Shown: positions 59,125 to 64,000 of the stretch, in pieces
Layout of the letters: every line of letters starts with the position of its first letter
How positions within the stretch are numbered: the first letter of the stretch is position 1
Assembly: GCF_003205205.1 (NCBI RefSeq)
Contig: NZ_QJRL01000013.1
Location: forward strand, 62,001-126,000
Length of the DNA stretch: 64,000 nucleotides
Direction: 5' to 3'
Source of the DNA: Pseudomonas sp. LB-090624
Lineage (GTDB): Bacteria > Pseudomonadota > Gammaproteobacteria > Pseudomonadales > Pseudomonadaceae
Notes under the pieces: model-generated
What the model was told of the DNA's origin: nothing
Seen by the model: only the letters and a program-made list of their open reading frames with translations
Database searches by the model: none
Program-made: the position numbers and the translations under genes

Positions 59125-59340
59125 TTACTTCTTGGTACCGAACATACCGAAGCGATCGGCGAACTTCTGTACGCGACCACCGGTGTCCAGCACTTTCTGC
59201 TTACCGGTGTAGAACGGGTGGCACAGGTTGCAAACGTCGATCGACAGGGTGTTGCCCAGGGTCGAACGGGTTTCGAACTTGTTGCCGCAGCTGCAGGTGA
59301 CTGCAACTACTTCGTAGTTCGGGTGGATACCTTCTTTCAT
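59125..59340 (-). CDS. rpmE: 50S ribosomal protein L31, zinc-binding form
   Basis: A 71-residue ribosomal protein ([22 protein letters not shown]) with four cysteines C16, C18, C37 and C40, the zinc-binding C+ type; a second, zinc-free L31 may exist elsewhere. GAGGAAGTGACC before the ATG at 59340 gives a strong ribosome site. It is divergent from priA and followed by the nuclease gene. Confidence 0.97.
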   Translation of the reverse strand: MKEGIHPNYEVVAVTCSCGNKFETRSTLGNTLSIDVCNLCHPFYTGKQKVLDTGGRVQKFADRFGMFGTKK

Positions 59341-59507
59341 GGTCACTTCCTCGAGCTGCGTGCCGCCACCCAACACCAATTGTTGAATACCGCACGTAAT
59401 TAGGCGGCGAATAATACCAGAGCACAGCGCCAGCGCAAGTTGTCGCTTGCACCGACCGTCGTCTGCTAGGCTCGCCACTTCTTGTAACGCCCTCCGAGAC
59501 TTTCCGC

Positions 59508-61727
59508 GTGCCCGACGTCATCCTGCGCCTTGCCCTGCCCTCCCCGCTGCGCCGCCTGTTCGATTACCAGGCCCCGGCGAGCATGGCACGCCAGGCCCTG
59601 ACCCCGGGCATGCGCATTCGGGTACCCTTCGGCCGTCGCGAAATGATCGGCGTGCTGGTAGAGGTGTGCGCACAAAGCGATGTGCCCGCCGACAAGCTCA
59701 AGCCGGCCAGCGCCCTGCTCGACCCGGTGTCGCCGATCCCGCCGTCGCTGTTCAAGCTGTGCCTGTGGACCGCGCAGTACTATCAGCACAGCCTGGGTGA
59801 CACCTTGAGCTGGGCCTTGCCGACGCTGCTGCGCCAGGGCGAACCCGCCGAAATGCGCCAGGAACGCTTCTGGCGCATGGCCCCCGATGCCCGCCTGGAC
59901 GACCCGCGCATCGCCCGCGCGCCGCGCCAGCGCGACGCCCTCAAGACCCTGGCCCAGCACCCGCACGGCGTGGCCCACAGCCTGCTGGCCAAGCTCAACT
60001 TGAACAAGGACAGCCTTGACCTGCTGCTGGCCAAGGAGCTGGTGCAGATCGAGGTGCGACGCCACCTTCCAGCGCTGCGCCATGAACATTGGCTGGCACA
60101 GCCGGAACTGCCGCTCAATGAAGAACAGCGCGATGCCTTCGACGCCGTGCGCGAGGGCTTTGGCGGTTTCGGTGCGTTCCTGCTGGCCGGTGTCACAGGC
60201 AGCGGCAAGACCGAGGTCTACCTGCAACTGATCCGCGAAACCCTGGAAGCCGGCAAGCAGGCGCTGGTGCTGATCCCGGAGATCAACCTCGGCCCGCAAA
60301 CCCTGGCGCGCTTCGAGCAGCGCTTCAACGCGCGCATTGCCCTGGTGCATTCGGCGGTGAACGACCGCGAACGCCTGGATGCCTGGCTGGCAGCGCGGGA
60401 CGGCGAGGCCGACATCATCATCGGCACCCGCTCGGCATTGTTCACGCCAATGAAAAACCCTGGCCTGATCATCATCGACGAAGAACACGACGGCTCGTAT
60501 AAACAGCAGGAGGGCCTGCGCTACCACGCCCGCGACCTGGCGCTGGTACGCGCCCACCAGGAGAACATCCCGATCCTGCTCGGCTCGGCCACGCCGTCGC
60601 TGGAAACCCTGCACAATGCCCTCACCGGGCGCTACCGCCTGCTACGCATGAACCAGCGTGCCGGCGGTGCACGCCCGCCGCGCATGCTGCGCCTGGATGT
60701 GAAAAGCCTGCCTCTGGACAGCGGCATCAGCGGCCCGCTGCAGCAAGCGATTCGCCAGACCCTCGAAGCCGGCCAGCAGGTGCTGGTATTCCTCAACCGC
60801 CGCGGCTTTGCCCCGACCTTGCTGTGCCACGATTGCGGCTGGCTGTCGGAATGCCCCCGCTGCGATGCGCGCATGACCGTGCACCAGCGCTCTGGCGTGC
60901 TGCGCTGCCACCACTGCGGCTATGACGAACGCTTGCCGCACCAGTGCCCGCAATGCAACCACGTAGACCTGCGCCCGGTCGGTGCCGGCACCGAGCGCGC
61001 CGAAGAACGCCTGAAAGTGCTGTTCCCGGACTACCCGATCCTGCGTGTGGACCGCGACAGCACGGCTCGCAAAGACGCCATGCATAACCTGTTCAGCACC
61101 ATCCAGAAGGGCCAGCCGAGCATTCTTGTCGGCACCCAGATGCTCGCCAAGGGCCATCACTTCCCCAGAGTGACGCTGGTGGCCATCCTCGATGCAGACG
61201 GCGGGCTGTTTTCCGGCGACTTCCGCGCCAGCGAGCGGATGGCGCAACTGATCGTGCAGGTGGCCGGACGTGCCGGCCGGGCTGAAGAACCCGGCAAGGT
61301 CATCATCCAGACCCACCTGGCCGACCACCCGCTGCTGGTTCAGCTGACCGAGCAGGGCTACTTCGCCTTCGCCGAGCAAGCCCTGGACGAACGCCGCGCC
61401 GCGGGGCTGCCGCCGTACTCGCACCTGGCCCTGCTGCGCGCCGAGGCCCACAAGCCGGGGCAGGCCGAAGGCTTCCTTGACGAAGCCTGCGCCGCCGCTG
61501 AGCGCTTGGTAGCCGAACAACGGCTACCGGGCATCGAACTTCTTGGCCCGGTACCGGCTCCCATGGAACGCCGCGCTGGTCGCTTCCGCGCGCAACTGTT
61601 GATACAGGCCAATACCCGAGCGCCTTTGCATCGACTGATCAGCGCCTGGTTGCTAGTGTTGGAGCAGCTGCCGAGCGGGCGTCAGGTTCGCTGGTCGCTG
61701 GATGTCGACCCGGTAGACCTTTATTGA
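59508..61727 (+). CDS. priA: Primosomal protein N' (replication restart helicase PriA)
   Basis: A 739-residue helicase that reloads the replisome at stalled forks. The start is a GTG at 59508 ([20 protein letters not shown]). The DNA-binding 3'BD (about 1-105) is followed by a helicase with Walker [14 protein letters not shown] and DEEH box [22 protein letters not shown], two zinc sites in the [13 protein letters not shown] ... [17 protein letters not shown] insertion, and the C-terminal helicase lobe ([30 protein letters not shown]). Divergent from rpmE, upstream of argS. Confidence 0.97.
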   Translation: MPDVILRLALPSPLRRLFDYQAPASMARQALTPGMRIRVPFGRREMIGVLVEVCAQSDVPADKLKPASALLDPVSPIPPSLFKLCLWTAQYYQHSLGDTLSWALPTLLRQGEPAEMRQERFWRMAPDARLDDPRIARAPRQRDALKTLAQHPHGVAHSLLAKLNLNKDSLDLLLAKELVQIEVRRHLPALRHEHWLAQPELPLNEEQRDAFDAVREGFGGFGAFLLAGVTGSGKTEVYLQLIRETLEAGKQALVLIPEINLGPQTLARFEQRFNARIALVHSAVNDRERLDAWLAARDGEADIIIGTRSALFTPMKNPGLIIIDEEHDGSYKQQEGLRYHARDLALVRAHQENIPILLGSATPSLETLHNALTGRYRLLRMNQRAGGARPPRMLRLDVKSLPLDSGISGPLQQAIRQTLEAGQQVLVFLNRRGFAPTLLCHDCGWLSECPRCDARMTVHQRSGVLRCHHCGYDERLPHQCPQCNHVDLRPVGAGTERAEERLKVLFPDYPILRVDRDSTARKDAMHNLFSTIQKGQPSILVGTQMLAKGHHFPRVTLVAILDADGGLFSGDFRASERMAQLIVQVAGRAGRAEEPGKVIIQTHLADHPLLVQLTEQGYFAFAEQALDERRAAGLPPYSHLALLRAEAHKPGQAEGFLDEACAAAERLVAEQRLPGIELLGPVPAPMERRAGRFRAQLLIQANTRAPLHRLISAWLLVLEQLPSGRQVRWSLDVDPVDLY

Positions 61728-61746
61728 TTTCAGGAAGCAAATACCT

Positions 61747-61794
61747 CCTGTGGGAGCGGCCTCGCGTCGCGAAACGGCCGCAAAGCGGCACCGG
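61747..61794. repeat. REP element between priA and argS
   Basis: CCTGTGGGAGCGGCCTCGCG followed by GAAACGGCCGCAAAGCGGC matches the abundant P. putida extragenic palindrome (GTGGGAGCGG...GCGAAA...GCGGC). The rest of the 187-bp gap shows no gene. Confidence 0.8.
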
Positions 61795-61914
61795 CATTCT
61801 TGAGGCTGGCAAGCCCCAAAGGTTGGCAACCCGCTCCCAGCCACGGATAATGCCCAGTTTTTCCACCTGCGCATCCAAGCGCTCCACCGCGCTTGCGGTC
61901 GAAAAGAGATCCCC

Positions 61915-63651
61915 ATGAAAGACACCATTCGCCAGCTGATCCAGCAAGCCCTCACCCAACTCGTCACCGACGGTGTGCTGCCTGATGGGCTGTCGCCGGC
62001 GATCCAGGTGGAAAACGCCCGGGACAAGACCCACGGCGACTTCGCCAGCAACATCGCCATGATGCTGGCCAAGCCGGCCGGCATGAAGCCGCGCGACCTG
62101 GCCGAAAAACTCATCGACGCCCTGCCGGCCAGCGCCGACATCAGCAAGGTCGAGATTGCCGGTCCAGGCTTCCTCAACTTCTTCCAGAACACCGACGCCC
62201 TGGCTAGCCGCCTGGATGCCGCCCTGGCCGATGCCCACCTGGGCGCACGCAAGGCCGGCCCTGCACAAAAGGTGGTGATCGACATGTCGGCACCCAACCT
62301 GGCCAAAGAAATGCACGTCGGCCACCTGCGCTCGACCATCATTGGTGACAGCGTGGCGCGGGTGCTGGAGTTCCTTGGCGACGACGTCGTCCGCCAGAAC
62401 CACGTCGGCGATTGGGGCACCCAGTTCGGCATGCTGATGGCCTACCTGCAGGAAAACCCGATCACCAGCGACGAGCTGTCGGACCTGGAGAATTTCTACC
62501 GCGCCGCCAAGAAACGCTTCGACGAATCGGAAGATTTCGCCACCCGCGCCCGCGGCCTGGTGGTCAAGCTGCAGGCCGGCGACCCGGACTGCCTGGCCCT
62601 GTGGACACGCTTCAAGGACATCTCGCTGTCGCACTGCCAGAAAACCTACGAGCTGCTCAACGTCAAGCTGACCATGGCCGACGTGATGGGCGAAAGTGCC
62701 TACAACGACGACTTGGCCAATGTGGTGGCCGACCTCAAGGCCAAAGGCCTGCTGGTCGAAGACCAGGGCGCCCAGTGCGTGTTCCTCGACGAGTTCAAGA
62801 ACAGCGACGGTGACCCGCTGCCAGTGATCGTGCAGAAGGCCGACGGCGGCTACCTGTATGCCACCACCGACCTGGCTGCCGTGCGCTACCGCAGCAATGT
62901 GCTCAAGGCTGACCGTGCCTTGTACTTCGTCGACCAGCGCCAGGCCCTGCACTTCAACCAGGTGTTCGAAGTGGCCCGCCGCGCAGGCTTCGTCGGCCAC
63001 CCGATGCAAATGGAACACATGGGCTTCGGCACCATGAACGGCGCCGACGGCCGCCCGTTCAAGACCCGTGACGGCGGCACCGTGAAGCTGATCGACCTGC
63101 TGACCGAAGCCAAGGAGCGCGCCTACGCGCTGGTCAAGGAAAAGAACCCGAGCCTGGCCGACGAAGACCTGCGCCACATCGGCGAGGTGGTGGGCATTGG
63201 TGCGGTGAAATACGCCGACCTGTCCAAGCACCGCACCAGCGACTACAGCTTCAACTTCGAACTGATGCTCAACTTCGAGGGCAACACCGCGCCCTACCTG
63301 CTGTACGCCTACACCCGTGTGGCCGGCGTGTTCCGCAAGTTGGGCAAGGGCTTTGACGAAGTCGAGGGCAACATCGTGCTGCAAGCCGCCCACGAGCAGG
63401 ACCTGGCGGCACGCCTGGCGCAGTTTGGCGAAATCCTTAACAACGTCGCCGAAAAAGGCACGCCACACGTGCTGTGCAGCTACCTCTACGACCTGGCCGG
63501 CCTGTTCTCCAGTTTCTACGAGAACTGCCCGATCCTGGCTGCCGAAACCCCTTCGCAGCAGCAGAGCCGCCTGCGCCTGGCAGCACTGACCGGCCGCACC
63601 CTCAAACAAGGTCTGGAACTGCTCGGCCTGGAAACCCTGGAGCGCATGTAA
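61915..63651 (+). CDS. argS: Arginyl-tRNA synthetase ArgS
   Basis: A 578-residue class I synthetase that charges tRNA-Arg. The HIGH-type motif is [10 protein letters not shown], preceded by [10 protein letters not shown], and the N-terminal ArgS additional domain (about 1-90) is present. The tRNA-anticodon DALR domain ends the chain (about 460-578: [16 protein letters not shown] ... [16 protein letters not shown]). Normal length. The ATG at 61915 has AAAAGAGA upstream. It is followed after one base by an FtsN-like gene, the common argS-ftsN-hslVU order. Confidence 0.97.
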   Translation: MKDTIRQLIQQALTQLVTDGVLPDGLSPAIQVENARDKTHGDFASNIAMMLAKPAGMKPRDLAEKLIDALPASADISKVEIAGPGFLNFFQNTDALASRLDAALADAHLGARKAGPAQKVVIDMSAPNLAKEMHVGHLRSTIIGDSVARVLEFLGDDVVRQNHVGDWGTQFGMLMAYLQENPITSDELSDLENFYRAAKKRFDESEDFATRARGLVVKLQAGDPDCLALWTRFKDISLSHCQKTYELLNVKLTMADVMGESAYNDDLANVVADLKAKGLLVEDQGAQCVFLDEFKNSDGDPLPVIVQKADGGYLYATTDLAAVRYRSNVLKADRALYFVDQRQALHFNQVFEVARRAGFVGHPMQMEHMGFGTMNGADGRPFKTRDGGTVKLIDLLTEAKERAYALVKEKNPSLADEDLRHIGEVVGIGAVKYADLSKHRTSDYSFNFELMLNFEGNTAPYLLYAYTRVAGVFRKLGKGFDEVEGNIVLQAAHEQDLAARLAQFGEILNNVAEKGTPHVLCSYLYDLAGLFSSFYENCPILAAETPSQQQSRLRLAALTGRTLKQGLELLGLETLERM

Positions 63652-63652
63652 G

Positions 63653-64000
63653 TTGGCTGCCAAGAAAAAACCTGCCCCAAAACGCGGCGCCAGCCGCCAG
63701 ACGGCGCCGGCCAAGCAGCCGATTCCCGGCTGGGTATGGCTGGCGGTCGGCCTGACCGTAGGCGCGTTCATCGTATTCCTGATGAAACTTGAACCTGGCG
63801 GCGATGACATCAAGCGCGCCAAGCCCGAGCAGCAGAAGGCGGAGAAAGTAGCCGAAGCCGGCAAGCCGGCGCAGGCCACCCCGCAGCAGCCGGTGAAGCC
63901 AAAGTACGACTTCTACACCCTGCTGCCGGAGTCCGAGGTGATCGTGCCGCCAGAGGCCGTGCCCGAAAAAACGCCACCAGTACCGGCCCAGCCGGTAACC
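63653..64000 (+). CDS. SPOR-type cell-division protein, FtsN-like (partial, 5' end)
   Basis: The first 116 codons of a gene that runs off the right edge. A TTG at 63653, one base after the argS stop, begins MAAKKKPAPKRGASRQTAPAKQPIPGWVWLAVGLTVGAFIVFLMKL in sense: a basic cytoplasmic stretch, one membrane segment (about 29-45), then a Pro/Lys-rich periplasmic linker with YDFYTLLPESEVIVPP, the usual lead-in to a SPOR domain, which itself is not in the window. The position after argS fits FtsN-type division proteins (followed by hslV). Confidence 0.85.
   Translation, partial: MAAKKKPAPKRGASRQTAPAKQPIPGWVWLAVGLTVGAFIVFLMKLEPGGDDIKRAKPEQQKAEKVAEAGKPAQATPQQPVKPKYDFYTLLPESEVIVPPEAVPEKTPPVPAQPVT

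Overview
The window is chromosomal DNA of a Pseudomonas, most likely of the P. putida group. Codon use is GC-rich. Proteins such as BetIBA, NhaP2, SelO, GltBD, HemE, AroKB, MaeB, RpmE, PriA and ArgS look Pseudomonas-like, REP elements of the P. putida type are scattered between genes, and the gene order (gpmI-envC-ctpA; betT/betIBA; hemE-gltDB-damX-aroBK-pil; ponA-maeB-rpmE-priA-argS) is that of a Pseudomonas core chromosome. No rRNA, tRNA, phage, IS element or CRISPR array was seen.

Layout. 1-3.8 kb: end of gpmI, a degenerate M23 (EnvC-type) protein, CtpA protease and a YibQ-type deacetylase. 3.8-8.5 kb: a giant membrane-targeting (DUF6543-type) toxin-like protein. 8.6-15 kb: choline-to-betaine locus, betT divergent from betI-betB-betA, with a perfect 20-bp palindrome as probable BetI operator. 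15.1-17.2 kb: a second DUF6543-type protein whose C-terminus carries an R-S-ExE ADP-ribosyltransferase signature. 17.4-27.9 kb: NhaP2, MscK, SelO, an orphan ParA, a LysR/MFS divergent pair and a YgiW-type OB-fold protein, with a 229-bp inverted repeat after selO. 28.0-39.3 kb: a 13-gene minus-strand block, a chitin-binding LPMO, a cytochrome b561 and then gspCDEFGHIJKLM. 39.5-46.7 kb: hemE, gltD, gltB. 47.1-54.0 kb: damX-like, aroB, aroK and a compact pilMN(OP)Q cluster in which PilO and PilP are fused. 54.2-64 kb: ponA, maeB, a secreted nuclease, rpmE, priA, argS and the start of an FtsN-like SPOR gene.

The most unusual item is the LPMO-cytochrome-T2SS block. Gene order, translational coupling and hairpins at its borders suggest a self-contained module: a copper enzyme that attacks crystalline chitin, a possible redox partner in the inner membrane, and a private type II secretion machine. 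Other notable items are the ART toxin, the PilO-PilP fusion whose 3' end overlaps the pilQ signal-peptide region by 77 nt, a rho-independent terminator lying inside the signal-peptide codons of the nuclease gene, and an AAATTTTCA-N11-TGAAAATTT inverted repeat upstream of gltB.
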